Origin: Niastella koreensis GR20-10
GTDB lineage: Bacteria > Bacteroidota > Bacteroidia > Chitinophagales > Chitinophagaceae
NCBI RefSeq assembly: GCF_000246855.1
Contig: NC_016609.1
Coordinates: 682,001 to 746,000, forward strand
Reading direction: 5' to 3'
DNA length: 64,000 nucleotides
Of this stretch, positions 1 to 9,031 are shown piece after piece. Position 1 is the first letter of the stretch. Each line of letters opens with the position of its first letter. Under the pieces are notes generated by a model that saw only the letters and a list, made by a program, of their open reading frames with translations, was not told the origin of the DNA and ran no database searches. Made by a program: the position numbers and the translations under genes.

Positions 1-1
1 C

Positions 2-1849
2 TACAAATACCTACCCGGCAAAGGCTGGACCCGCATTGCCGAACTGCCACAGTCAGTGGCTGCAGCGCCATCGCCTGCCTTTACTACCGGCCAAACCCAT
101 TTGCTGGTGTTTGGTGGCGATAACGGAAAGTATTTTGACCAGAACGCAATACTGCAACAAAAGCATCCCGGCTTCGCCAATGAAGTGTGGATGTATAACT
201 CAATAACCGATACCTGGAGCACTATCGGACATGTTTTTACCGATCATAGAGCAGATTCGCAGAGCAACCCCCTTAACAGTACCTGGGCGCCGGTTACCAC
301 TACAGCCGTTGTGTGGAATGGTAACCTGGTGCTGCCAGGCGGTGAAGTACGGCCAGGCACACGTACCAATCGCGTATTAATGGCCACTCCCATTCAACCA
401 CCCGGTGGCTTTCGCATCTTCGACTGGACCATCGTTGGCATCTACTTTTTACTGGTGATCGGCATCAGCGTGGTGGTATCGCGCAATATGCAACGCACTA
501 CCAGCGGTTTCTTTTTGGGCGGTGGAAAAATTCCCTGGTGGGCAGCGGGGTTGAGTATCTTCGGTTCCAAGCTAAGCGCGCTTACGTTTATTGCCATTCC
601 GGCCAAAGCCTATGCTACCGATTGGGTGTACCTGCTAAACAATGTAATGATAGTAGTAGTAGCGCCCATAGTGGTGTATTTTTATCTGCCTTATTTCCGC
701 AAATTAAAACTCACCAGTGTATACGAATACCTCAACATCCGGTTCAACCGGCAGGTAAAATGGCTGGGCAGTTTAACCTTTGTGTTGTTCCAGGTAAGCA
801 GGCTGGGGATCGTAATTTATTTGCCGGCCCTGGTGTTGAGTGCCGTTACCGGCATCAACATCTTTATCTGTATCATTGGCACCAGTTTAATTACTACGGC
901 CTATAGCGTATCGGGCGGTATCGAGGCTGTGGTTTGGACGGAAGTGATGCAGGTGGGTGTATTACTCGGCGGTGCCCTGGCAACCCTGTTTTTTATTGCC
1001 GGTTCTTTACATGGCGGGTTTGGACAATTGTTTACCGAAGCCATGGACCACCATAAATTCCGGCTGGCCATCCCCGACTGGACCATCACTGAACCTGTTT
1101 TGTGGGTGGTGTTTGTAGGCGGGTTCTTAACCCAATTGGTCACCTATTCAAGCGACCAGGTAGTAGTGCAGCGATACCTCACTACTTCAACCGAAAATGA
1201 AGCTAAGAAATCAATTTATACCAATGCCATCCTGGTGATACCGGCCTCGCTTATCTTCTTTAGTGTGGGAACTGCCCTGTGGGTGTATTACCGGCACCAT
1301 CCGGCTGCGTTGAATCCGCATGGCCGTACAGATGATGTGTTTCCCTGGTACATCAGCAACCAGTTGCCAACCGGTTTGGCCGGGTTGGTTATTGCCGGGT
1401 TGTTTGCAGCTACCATGTCAACCATCAGCAGCAGTATGAACTCTATTGCCACCGTAATCACAACCGATTTTTATCAAAGCGCCAAACCCGCCAGTACCGA
1501 CAGACAGCGTTTTGTTTTTGCCCGCCGGGTAACCGTGCTGCTGGGGGCGCTGGGTTGTTTGATCGCTGTTTATATGGTATACCTGCGCAATGCTTCTATC
1601 TGGGACCAGTACATAAAAATAATCGGGTTGTTTGGCGGTTGTTTGGCCGGCATGTTTGTAGCAGGCATCTTTTTCCCGCGCATCAACAGCAAAGGCATTT
1701 TTATCGGGTTTGTGGTGAGTGCTATTTGTTTGTATTTTATTCAGGCGGCCAACATCATCAATTTCTTCCTGTACCCCGCCGCAGCGGTATTGGTCTGTGT
1801 GTTGGTGGCGTATGTGGCTAGTATATTATTGCCACCCAAAAATAAATAA
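2..1849 (+). CDS. Kelch/mutarotase-sodium:solute symporter fusion (5' partial)
   Basis: The reading frame is open from base 2, so the gene begins outside the window. About the first 135 visible residues are the end of a kelch beta-propeller (HLLVFGGDNG, then TTTAVVWNGNLVLPGGEVRPG), as in the cyclically permuted mutarotase/N-acetylneuraminate epimerase family. From about base 410 the protein becomes a sodium:solute symporter with roughly a dozen hydrophobic segments, starting FDWTIVGIYFLLVIGISVVV and including the family-typical GFFLGGGKIPWWAAGLSIFGS. The known pairing of epimerase and SSS domains suggests sialic-acid or related sugar uptake coupled to anomer or epimer conversion at the envelope; the substrate is inference. 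Its stop codon overlaps the ATG of the next gene. Confidence 0.9.
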   Translation, partial: YKYLPGKGWTRIAELPQSVAAAPSPAFTTGQTHLLVFGGDNGKYFDQNAILQQKHPGFANEVWMYNSITDTWSTIGHVFTDHRADSQSNPLNSTWAPVTTTAVVWNGNLVLPGGEVRPGTRTNRVLMATPIQPPGGFRIFDWTIVGIYFLLVIGISVVVSRNMQRTTSGFFLGGGKIPWWAAGLSIFGSKLSALTFIAIPAKAYATDWVYLLNNVMIVVVAPIVVYFYLPYFRKLKLTSVYEYLNIRFNRQVKWLGSLTFVLFQVSRLGIVIYLPALVLSAVTGINIFICIIGTSLITTAYSVSGGIEAVVWTEVMQVGVLLGGALATLFFIAGSLHGGFGQLFTEAMDHHKFRLAIPDWTITEPVLWVVFVGGFLTQLVTYSSDQVVVQRYLTTSTENEAKKSIYTNAILVIPASLIFFSVGTALWVYYRHHPAALNPHGRTDDVFPWYISNQLPTGLAGLVIAGLFAATMSTISSSMNSIATVITTDFYQSAKPASTDRQRFVFARRVTVLLGALGCLIAVYMVYLRNASIWDQYIKIIGLFGGCLAGMFVAGIFFPRINSKGIFIGFVVSAICLYFIQAANIINFFLYPAAAVLVCVLVAYVASILLPPKNK

Positions 1850-2184
1850 TGCTTATTTTGGGGAATATGCAACCAGACTATTCACAGATCGACAGCCAGG
1901 AAAAAGCCCAGGCTTTATATGCCAAAAAAGAACTGGTAAAACTTCATTTAATGCCCCTGGATTGGGGCGGCCAGGATGTGGCGATGAATATCATTTATGT
2001 GCCTGAATTTGTGCTGGAGGAGAAATCACGCATCGATGGAATGATTGAAGAACTGTTGGCAGCCGGCAATAATTTAGGTTATTCCGCATCGCCCGAATAC
2101 AAAGGCAACAGTTTTATTGCCAGCAAACTGGTCATAAAGGTTTCCGGCGACCGCGATTTGGAAGGCACTATAGAGATATGGTAA
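1849..2184 (+). CDS. Small conserved-looking hypothetical protein
   Basis: A 111-residue soluble protein whose ATG overlaps the TAA of the symporter gene (TAATG), so it is probably translated by coupling. An in-frame ATG at 1867 is an alternative start. It has no signal peptide or membrane segment; the composition is mixed alpha/beta with a hydrophobic C-terminal strand pattern. I do not recognise the family. Its position suggests a link to the transporter, but nothing in the sequence proves it. It ends just before a hairpin repeat lying between convergent genes. Confidence 0.65.
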   Translation: MLILGNMQPDYSQIDSQEKAQALYAKKELVKLHLMPLDWGGQDVAMNIIYVPEFVLEEKSRIDGMIEELLAAGNNLGYSASPEYKGNSFIASKLVIKVSGDRDLEGTIEIW

Positions 2185-2187
2185 AAC

Positions 2188-2281
2188 AGTGAGTAGTGAG
2201 TAGTAAGTAGTGAGTAAGCTCGCGAAATTATAGATGTCTTAAAAATCGGGAACCCACTCACTACTGACTACTCACTACTGA
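2188..2281. repeat. Word-repeat hairpin, type A (GTGAGTAGT arms)
   Basis: The left arm repeats GTGAGTAGT-like words (2188-2215) and the right arm repeats ACTCACTACTG words (2256-2280) in inverted orientation. The roughly 40-base centre contains GCTCGCGAAAT, AGATGTC and AATCGGGA. The same centre recurs at 11258-11310 and in part near 10800. The element separates two convergent genes and could act as a bidirectional terminator, though it lacks a clean U-tract. Confidence 0.75.
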
Positions 2282-2288
2282 CAATTAT

Positions 2289-3113
2289 TTATTGATAACT
2301 ATATTCTATCTTACCGATAAGCATCTTACTCTTCGCATAACACTCATCCCTTTGCTTCAATCCCTTATCATCGTACTTATAAATCCATTTCTGGTAATCA
2401 GCGCCGCCGGCAGTAGTAACCAGCATCATGCTAACGTTACCGGTTTCATTGTATTCAAAAATATAATCAGGTAATAATCTTTTAGCGCGGCTATTATATC
2501 TTACCACATCGGTTAACCGGTTTTTATCGTCGAAATAATAATACACCATAGGTTGTTCAGTACCTGCATGTATGCTTTTTTCTTCCTCCACATTCCCTTT
2601 GTCATCCAGCTTAAAGGTTACTACCGTGGTGTCTGAACCGTTTTTTATTTTCAGCATCTTTTCTGGCTTACCGTCTTTATAAAACCAAAGGTGTTGTTCC
2701 CTTGTAGAGTAACCGCCGGGGGAAAACGACATATTCACAATACCGGTAATAAGATTGCTGGCATCGTAGGTGTATTGAATAATCACCTTGTTGCCATCGG
2801 TAGTATCGATGCTTTGGGTCAACTGCCCCTTCTCGTTAAAATAATGGGTGATTTCGTCTTTACCACTCAGACTGGTAGAGGTTTCGGTAGTAATGGCCGA
2901 AGCCGAAACTGCCTGGGTACCGCCAAAACCTTCAATGGGCTGGTTATTGCCATCGAAACTGGTCATTTTTACCGATCTTACTTTGTTAGCCTGGAATACC
3001 GCTCTTTTTTTGACAATTTCATTGGTCATTACCAGGTCATTGTAATAGTGCTGACTATACGCTGTATGAGCAATAAAACTAATAAGAAGAGACAATCCCA
3101 AAATTCTGGTCAT
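2289..3113 (-). CDS. Secreted YD-repeat-like hypothetical protein
   Basis: A 274-residue protein with an N-terminal signal peptide (hydrophobic ILGLSLLISFIAHTAYS, cleavage before Q). The mature part is a run of short beta-strand repeats resembling YD/RHS units: YTYDASNLITGI, YYFDDKNRLTDV, FEYNETGNVSMM and YKYDDKGLKQRD. No toxin domain is seen and the protein is far shorter than RHS toxins, so a small periplasmic or surface beta-repeat protein is more likely. Function is unknown. It is convergent with the small gene ending at 2184. Confidence 0.8.
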   Translation of the reverse strand: MTRILGLSLLISFIAHTAYSQHYYNDLVMTNEIVKKRAVFQANKVRSVKMTSFDGNNQPIEGFGGTQAVSASAITTETSTSLSGKDEITHYFNEKGQLTQSIDTTDGNKVIIQYTYDASNLITGIVNMSFSPGGYSTREQHLWFYKDGKPEKMLKIKNGSDTTVVTFKLDDKGNVEEEKSIHAGTEQPMVYYYFDDKNRLTDVVRYNSRAKRLLPDYIFEYNETGNVSMMLVTTAGGADYQKWIYKYDDKGLKQRDECYAKSKMLIGKIEYSYQ

Positions 3114-3233
3114 ATTATAAACAGCTTGATTTTTTGCGCTTTAGTAACGAATAATTTGGTCCAATAATACAACGGAACCGTGAATTTTTCTGTAAAATAA
3201 CCTGTTTCCTTATTTTTAGTTAAAATTTCCCAT

Positions 3234-4367
3234 TTGTCACATAGTCACGAACGTCACGAGAAAATTTGCCTGAATTGTAATGCGGCACTCTATGGAAGAT
3301 ATTGTCATGTGTGTGGACAGGAAAATATTGAGCCAAAAGAAACAGTTTGGGGCCTGATCAGCCATTTTTTTTACGATATTACCCATTTCGACGGTAAGTT
3401 TTTCAGCACTACCCGGTTACTGATTACCCGTCCGGGGTTTTTACCAAAAGAATATTTAGAAGGCCGCAGGGCCCGTTATCTGCACCCCATCAGGATGTAT
3501 GTGTTCTCTTCCGCTTTATTCTTCCTTTGCCTGTATTCCGTCTTCCATTTTCACGGAATGGAAGGGTCAGATGAAGATAAAAAAGATAAGAAAGACAAGC
3601 TGGGCATCATTACAGCTTTACCCGATTCTGTGCGGGCAAAGGCGCTTAACAAAGCAAAGACTGCAGCAGATACGGCTGCGGTATTGAATGCGCTTGATCT
3701 GGCGAAGCCCTATATGCGAACGGTAGAGAAAGAAAAAGAAAAGAAGACAGATACCATACCTCTCTATACCAAAAAGATCAGGAAGAAGAATTATAATTTC
3801 AACCTCATCAATCCAAAGGCGGAGTATGCTTCCGTCCGGGAATATGATTCCGTACAAAAAACACTGCCTAAAGCCGAACGGGATGGCTGGGTGCAACGGC
3901 AGGGCAAACACCGCGAAATTGAACTGAATGCCCGGTACAAGGGCGATCAGCAGGCTATGTGGCGCGACCTGCTGGAGAAATTTGTTCATACCTTTCCTTA
4001 TCTGTTGTTCATTTCATTGCCACTGTATGCCTTCTACCTTAAATTATTATACGTTCGCCGCAAACAGTTCCTGTATGTAACACACGGCATATTTCTGATA
4101 TATCTGTATATCTTTACCTTCATTGATCTGCTGGTTTACTTTGGGTTGAACCAGGTCCACGAGTCAATGGACTGGGATTGGGTTGGCTGGATAGAGGCTG
4201 TAGTATTGTTATACGGAGTATGGTATGCTTACAAAGCCATGCGCAAATTTTATGGGCAGGGCACAGGCAAAACAATGCTCAAGTTTATTATCCTGAATAC
4301 ATGCGCCTTCTGGTCGATCATCTTCCTGTTCATGGCGTTCTTTTTATTTGCGGTGTTTAAATTTTAA
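3234..4367 (+). CDS. DUF3667 membrane protein with zinc ribbon
   Basis: A 377-residue protein. The N-terminus has a zinc-ribbon CxxC...CxxC arrangement (CLNCNAALYGRYCHVCGQ), followed by the DUF3667 signature region (FFSTTRLLITRPGFLPKEYL, then a first membrane segment MYVFSSALFFLCLY). A charged linker of about 150 residues precedes three C-terminal membrane segments. The frame is closed by TAA at 3198-3200, and the only usable start seen is TTG at 3234, which keeps the zinc ribbon. DUF3667 proteins are inner-membrane proteins of unknown function common in Bacteroidota. Confidence 0.85.
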   Translation: MSHSHERHEKICLNCNAALYGRYCHVCGQENIEPKETVWGLISHFFYDITHFDGKFFSTTRLLITRPGFLPKEYLEGRRARYLHPIRMYVFSSALFFLCLYSVFHFHGMEGSDEDKKDKKDKLGIITALPDSVRAKALNKAKTAADTAAVLNALDLAKPYMRTVEKEKEKKTDTIPLYTKKIRKKNYNFNLINPKAEYASVREYDSVQKTLPKAERDGWVQRQGKHREIELNARYKGDQQAMWRDLLEKFVHTFPYLLFISLPLYAFYLKLLYVRRKQFLYVTHGIFLIYLYIFTFIDLLVYFGLNQVHESMDWDWVGWIEAVVLLYGVWYAYKAMRKFYGQGTGKTMLKFIILNTCAFWSIIFLFMAFFLFAVFKF

Positions 4368-4381
4368 CAATTTGGTGATTT

Positions 4382-5170
4382 ATGGCACAACAACAACAAG
4401 CGGTGGCGGATGCATTTATGCGCCTGGTAGGTATTATGGACGATTTGCGGGAGAAATGTCCCTGGGATAAAAAGCAAACCATTCAAACGCTGCGCCCGCT
4501 TACCATTGAGGAAATGTATGAACTGGCCGATGCCATCACCGATAAAGACTGGAAGGGCATCAAAGAAGAGCTGGGCGACCTGATGCTGCATCTGGTATTC
4601 TATGCTAAGATTGGTACTGAGCAACAACAATTTACCCTCGAAGAGGCCATTCATAGTATTTGCGAAAAGCTCATCCACCGCCATCCGCATATATATGGCG
4701 ATGTACAGGTAAAAGATGAAGAAGAAGTAAAACAGAACTGGGAAAAGCTGAAGTTAAAAGAAGGCAAGAAGTCGGTATTGGCCGGTGTGCCTGTTTCCCT
4801 GCCCGCCGTGGTAAAAGCAACCCGCCTGCAGGAAAAGGCCCGCCAGGTTGGGTTTGAATGGGACAACCGGGAGCAGGTCTGGGATAAGGTTAACGAAGAA
4901 ACCCAGGAGCTGCACGAAGCCGTAGCGGCCAATGAACCCGATAAAATAGAGGAGGAGTTTGGCGACCTGCTTTTCTCCCTTATCAATTATGCACGATTTT
5001 TGCAGATAGATGCTGAGAACGCATTGGAAAGAACCAATAAAAAGTTTATTTCTCGGTTTACCCGCATGGAACAGCTGGCATTACAACAGGGCAAGCCCCT
5101 GGCCGATATGACCCTGGGTGAAATGGATGCCATCTGGAACGCGATCAAAAAACAAAACCCCGATACTTGA
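4382..5170 (+). CDS. mazG: Nucleoside triphosphate pyrophosphohydrolase MazG
   Basis: A 262-residue protein of normal MazG length with two tandem MazG domains. The first carries the metal-binding EExxE (E43, E44, E47) and the downstream EELGD; the second carries NEETQE and EEEFGD followed by LLFSLINYAR. It hydrolyses (d)NTPs to (d)NMP plus pyrophosphate, a house-cleaning and (p)ppGpp-linked role. The start is ATG at 4382. Its last four bases (TTGA) overlap the TTG start of the histidine kinase, so the two are probably co-translated. Confidence 0.95.
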   Translation: MAQQQQAVADAFMRLVGIMDDLREKCPWDKKQTIQTLRPLTIEEMYELADAITDKDWKGIKEELGDLMLHLVFYAKIGTEQQQFTLEEAIHSICEKLIHRHPHIYGDVQVKDEEEVKQNWEKLKLKEGKKSVLAGVPVSLPAVVKATRLQEKARQVGFEWDNREQVWDKVNEETQELHEAVAANEPDKIEEEFGDLLFSLINYARFLQIDAENALERTNKKFISRFTRMEQLALQQGKPLADMTLGEMDAIWNAIKKQNPDT

Positions 5171-8100
5171 ATCATCTGCAGCAAAAACTATTTAACAGGT
5201 ATACCTATACACTCTTGGCTGCCATAGGCCTGTTTACACTTGCCTATATTTTGAACAGGTATGTGACCGATGTTACTTCGCCCCGGTATTTTGCGCGGTT
5301 AATTCAAAACCGCATTCAGCAAAAGGAAAAAGACTTTCAACAGGTTACTGCCGATACCACTTTAATGGGGCAGCTGGTTGATCAGAATTATACCGAAGCC
5401 CAGCTGCAGAATCTGCTCGATAACAAGAAGGGGTATGGTTTATACATTTATGACGAAACTGAATTTGATGCGCCGCCCGCATTGCTTTTCTGGAATACAC
5501 AACTGATACAACCGGTAAAACATTTATCGGAAGACAGCATGAGCAGCCGCATGGAACGGCTGTCGAACGGGGTATATATACATACCGCCCGGATCCTGTA
5601 CCTGCGAAACGACCGTCGCCTCATTGCCGAAGCCTTGATACCGGTTATGCGAAAGTGGCAATACAATGTGGAAACGGAAAACCTGCAAAAAGAATTTGTT
5701 GACCTGAAGGGCGCCACCCGGCAGGTAGACATTGCCAATACCGTTACTGATTTCCCGGTAAAAAATACGGCGGGAGAGGTGATGTTTTACCTGAAGCAAA
5801 ACACGCTGTACGGTAAGCCGCACAATACCTGGGTGATATTAACCACCATACTCGGGTTCTTCCTGTTGTTCCTGTTTCTGCATCAGATAGCGGATATTGC
5901 CAGCCGTAAATATGGCATCTGGTATGGGATATCATTACTCACTTGTGTGGTGCTGGCCATGCGGCTGATCGTGTATGGCTTTCCGAATATCCTGGCATTA
6001 CGCCAATTCGAATTGTTCGACCCGGCTATTTATGGGTCCAGCTTTATCTTAAGTTCGCTGGGCGATCTGTTGATCAATGCCCTGCTATTGTGCTGGATAA
6101 TTATCTTTATAAACCGGCGGATTAATATTTCCTCTATCCGCCCTTACCACGAGCCGTGGAAGAACTGGGCGGCATTGATAGCCTCGGTAAGCGCCCTGGT
6201 AATTCTCACCTTTACGTTTGCTGCTATTTTGCAAACCATGGTGTCCGATGCCAAGATCTCTTTTAACGTAACCAACTTTTTTAGTTTAATAGCCACCCCC
6301 TATAGCTTTATCGGGTTTATAGTACTGGCAACCCTGGCCCTCAGCTATTTTTTCACGTCGCAGATCCTGTTAACAGTGGCAGGAAAAATGGTAGGCGACC
6401 GCAATTACTTTATGTTCATCATTGTAGGCGCCATCGGGTTAATGATCCTCACCTTCACAAACAACAACAGCATTGTGGAGTTGTGTTTGTATGTGTTGCC
6501 CTGGCTGATGGCGTTTATGTGGCTGATGCAGCAACGCATTTTTGCCGGGTTGAATTTCAGGCTCAATGTGTCGGAGGTATTGTTCTGGTTATTCGTATTC
6601 TCCGGGTCCATGTCGGCCGTGATCATTTTTGAGAATGGCAAAATTGAGCTGGAGGACCGCAGGCATTTTGCAGAAAAACTGGCTTTACAGTCAGACCCTA
6701 CGAGTGAGCATATCCTGAGCTTTACATTTACCTACCTCGATAGCAACTTTGTGGTGCAGAATATGAGCCGGTTTGGCAAACCACAAACCAATGCATTTCT
6801 TAAAGATAGTATTGTAAATAAAAACAGTGATGTGAATACCAGTTATAACCTGCGAATATTCACATTCGACTCGGCCGATGCGCCTTTGTACAACGATGAA
6901 CAGGCCTCGTACGATACCCTTAATACCATCTTTAAGATCCAGGGTAAGAAAACGGCTATTCCCGGCATGCGATACTTTGAACAGTCGTTTGATAAATTCG
7001 GTTATATCTACCGGCGCGAAGCCTACCGGGATACAACAAAACTGGGAACCTTGTTTGTACTGGCCGATCCCCGCCGGTATAAATATGAGGCGTTGACACC
7101 CGAGTTGTTCAGGTCTAACAATCCCCTGCTGCCCGAACAGTATTCTTCGGTATATTCTTACGCCATTTACGACAGTAGCCGTAACCTGATCTCGAGTTAC
7201 AACGATTACGCCTTTCCCACCCATTTATCCAAATACCTGCTGCCCCAGAATGAATTTGAGCGCCGCCGCAATAATTCTTTTGAGGAATTGTGGTACCGGC
7301 CTTCATCGGATAAAGTGGTGATCATTGCGCGTAAGAGCAATACATTCATCGAGGCCATCACCCTGTTCGCCTATCTGTTCAGTACCTTTTTGTTCATGCT
7401 GGCATTTTACCAGTTCAGCGCACTCATTATCCGAAGCCGGTTCCATTGGTCGGCCTTGCGGCAGACGATGCAGTTAAGCATCCGGTCGCAGATTCACAGC
7501 ACCATATTGATGGTGAGCCTGCTTTCGTTTTGTGTAATTGGTGTGGCCACCATCCTGTTCTTTATAAATCGTTACCAGCGCAATAACCAGGACCGGCTAA
7601 CCCGGGCTATGCAGATCATGGTGAACCAGGTTCAAACGAGTATCAACCGGCAGCATCCGCCGGACGATTCTTTGTTTTATGAACCGGTGTTCAGCGAAGG
7701 GATGGAACAATTGATAAGGGAAATGTCGGAAGTGCATGGGATGGATGTGAACCTGTACGATACCGTTGGCGGGTTACGGGTTACCAGCAACCAGGATATG
7801 AACATTTATTCAAGCGGGGTACTGAGTACCAAAATGAACCCGCTGGCCTATTACCGGTTGTACCACCTGGAACAGATCCAAACTGTAACGAATGAACAGG
7901 TGGGCAAACTCGATTACCTGAGTATTTATTCCCCCATTCGTAATAAGCGCGGGCATGCCGTGGCTTTCTTAAATATTCCATCCTACAGTAGCCAAACGGA
8001 GTTGAAGCAGGAGATCTCCAACTTCGTGGTTACGGTTATTAACCTGATCGCGTTTATTTTCCTGATAGCAGGCGGTATTGCGTTGTTGATCACCAACCGC

Positions 8101-8946
8101 ATTACCCAGTCATTTACCATCATCAGTCAAAAGATGCGGGAAGTAAACCTGGGTAAGGAGAACGAATACATTGAATGGAAACGCGACGATGAAATAGGGG
8201 TGTTGGTGCGGGAGTACAACAAAATGGTGACCAAGCTGGAAGATAGTGCCGAAGCCCTTGCAAAAAGTGAGCGTGAGGGGGCCTGGCGGCAAATGGCCCG
8301 GCAGGTAGCGCATGAGATCAAGAACCCGCTTACGCCCATGAAGCTGAGCATTCAGTATTTACAAAAGGCGATTACCAATAATCAAACCGATGTAAAAGTG
8401 CTCACTACCAATGTGGCCAAAACGTTGGTAGAGCAAATCGATCACCTGGCGAAGATAGCGTCCGACTTTTCGCAGTTTGCAAATATCGGTAACCCGAAAA
8501 ATGAGGTGTTTGATCTGCACGAAATGTTACAGTCGCTTTCATCATTATACAACACGGGTGGCAACCTCGACTTTAAATGGTCGCCGGTTGAACAACGGGT
8601 ATTGCTCTTTGCCGACCGTACACAGTTGAACCGGTTATTCACCAACCTGCTGCAGAACGCCGTAGAAGCCTGTGCCAGCCGCGATTACCGCATTATCAGG
8701 ATGAACGAACATTTGAATGGCGAATACATCACTGTAAGCGTAACAGATAATGGCGAAGGCATTCCCGAACAAACTCAATCGCGCATCTTCACGCCCAACT
8801 TTACTACCAAAACGTCCGGTACAGGTCTGGGCCTGGCTATGAGTAAAGGTATTGTGGAGCAGGCTAAAGGTGAGATCTGGTTTGTTACCAAGGAAGGGGC
8901 GGGTACTACGTTCTATGTGAAGATCCCGTTACTAAGAGCGAATTAG
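5167..8946 (+). CDS. Large multi-span sensor histidine kinase (NtrY-like core)
   Basis: A 1259-residue membrane kinase. The N-terminal 30 residues include one membrane segment, followed by an extracytoplasmic domain of about 180 residues, a block of about eight membrane spans (roughly residues 215-485), a second external domain, two spans around 735-805, a third sensing region, a last span near 960, a HAMP linker, HisKA with phospho-acceptor H1049 (VAHEIKNPL) and an HATPase_c domain with N-box N1164, G1 box DNGEGIP (D1194) and G2 box TGLGLAMSKGIVE. It starts with TTG overlapping the mazG stop; no ATG start is nearby. The core resembles NtrY kinases that sense membrane or nutrient state. No response regulator is adjacent, so the partner is unknown. 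Confidence 0.9.
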   Translation: MNHLQQKLFNRYTYTLLAAIGLFTLAYILNRYVTDVTSPRYFARLIQNRIQQKEKDFQQVTADTTLMGQLVDQNYTEAQLQNLLDNKKGYGLYIYDETEFDAPPALLFWNTQLIQPVKHLSEDSMSSRMERLSNGVYIHTARILYLRNDRRLIAEALIPVMRKWQYNVETENLQKEFVDLKGATRQVDIANTVTDFPVKNTAGEVMFYLKQNTLYGKPHNTWVILTTILGFFLLFLFLHQIADIASRKYGIWYGISLLTCVVLAMRLIVYGFPNILALRQFELFDPAIYGSSFILSSLGDLLINALLLCWIIIFINRRINISSIRPYHEPWKNWAALIASVSALVILTFTFAAILQTMVSDAKISFNVTNFFSLIATPYSFIGFIVLATLALSYFFTSQILLTVAGKMVGDRNYFMFIIVGAIGLMILTFTNNNSIVELCLYVLPWLMAFMWLMQQRIFAGLNFRLNVSEVLFWLFVFSGSMSAVIIFENGKIELEDRRHFAEKLALQSDPTSEHILSFTFTYLDSNFVVQNMSRFGKPQTNAFLKDSIVNKNSDVNTSYNLRIFTFDSADAPLYNDEQASYDTLNTIFKIQGKKTAIPGMRYFEQSFDKFGYIYRREAYRDTTKLGTLFVLADPRRYKYEALTPELFRSNNPLLPEQYSSVYSYAIYDSSRNLISSYNDYAFPTHLSKYLLPQNEFERRRNNSFEELWYRPSSDKVVIIARKSNTFIEAITLFAYLFSTFLFMLAFYQFSALIIRSRFHWSALRQTMQLSIRSQIHSTILMVSLLSFCVIGVATILFFINRYQRNNQDRLTRAMQIMVNQVQTSINRQHPPDDSLFYEPVFSEGMEQLIREMSEVHGMDVNLYDTVGGLRVTSNQDMNIYSSGVLSTKMNPLAYYRLYHLEQIQTVTNEQVGKLDYLSIYSPIRNKRGHAVAFLNIPSYSSQTELKQEISNFVVTVINLIAFIFLIAGGIALLITNRITQSFTIISQKMREVNLGKENEYIEWKRDDEIGVLVREYNKMVTKLEDSAEALAKSEREGAWRQMARQVAHEIKNPLTPMKLSIQYLQKAITNNQTDVKVLTTNVAKTLVEQIDHLAKIASDFSQFANIGNPKNEVFDLHEMLQSLSSLYNTGGNLDFKWSPVEQRVLLFADRTQLNRLFTNLLQNAVEACASRDYRIIRMNEHLNGEYITVSVTDNGEGIPEQTQSRIFTPNFTTKTSGTGLGLAMSKGIVEQAKGEIWFVTKEGAGTTFYVKIPLLRAN

Positions 8947-9028
8947 TTCCAGGTTCCGAGTTCCAGGTTTCAAGCTCCCGGAACTCTGAACTTGGAACTC
9001 TGAACTTGGAACTCGGAACTCTGAACTA
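8946..9028. repeat. Word-repeat hairpin, type B (GGAACTCTGAACTT arms)
   Basis: The left arm is AGTTCCAGGTTCCGAGTTCC followed by AGGTTTCAAG. The right arm repeats GGAACTCTGAACTT three to four times and ends GGAACTCGGAACTCTGAACT. The arms are imperfect reverse complements, so the transcript would fold into a long hairpin between the convergent kinase and PolX genes. A related but less symmetrical run lies at 16374-16446. Confidence 0.7.
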
Positions 9029-9031
9029 TAT

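Noticed and set aside
2188..2281. CRISPR-like short repeats
   Set aside because: The words are 7-10 bases, contiguous and arranged as inverted arms, with no regular spacers and no cas genes in the window.
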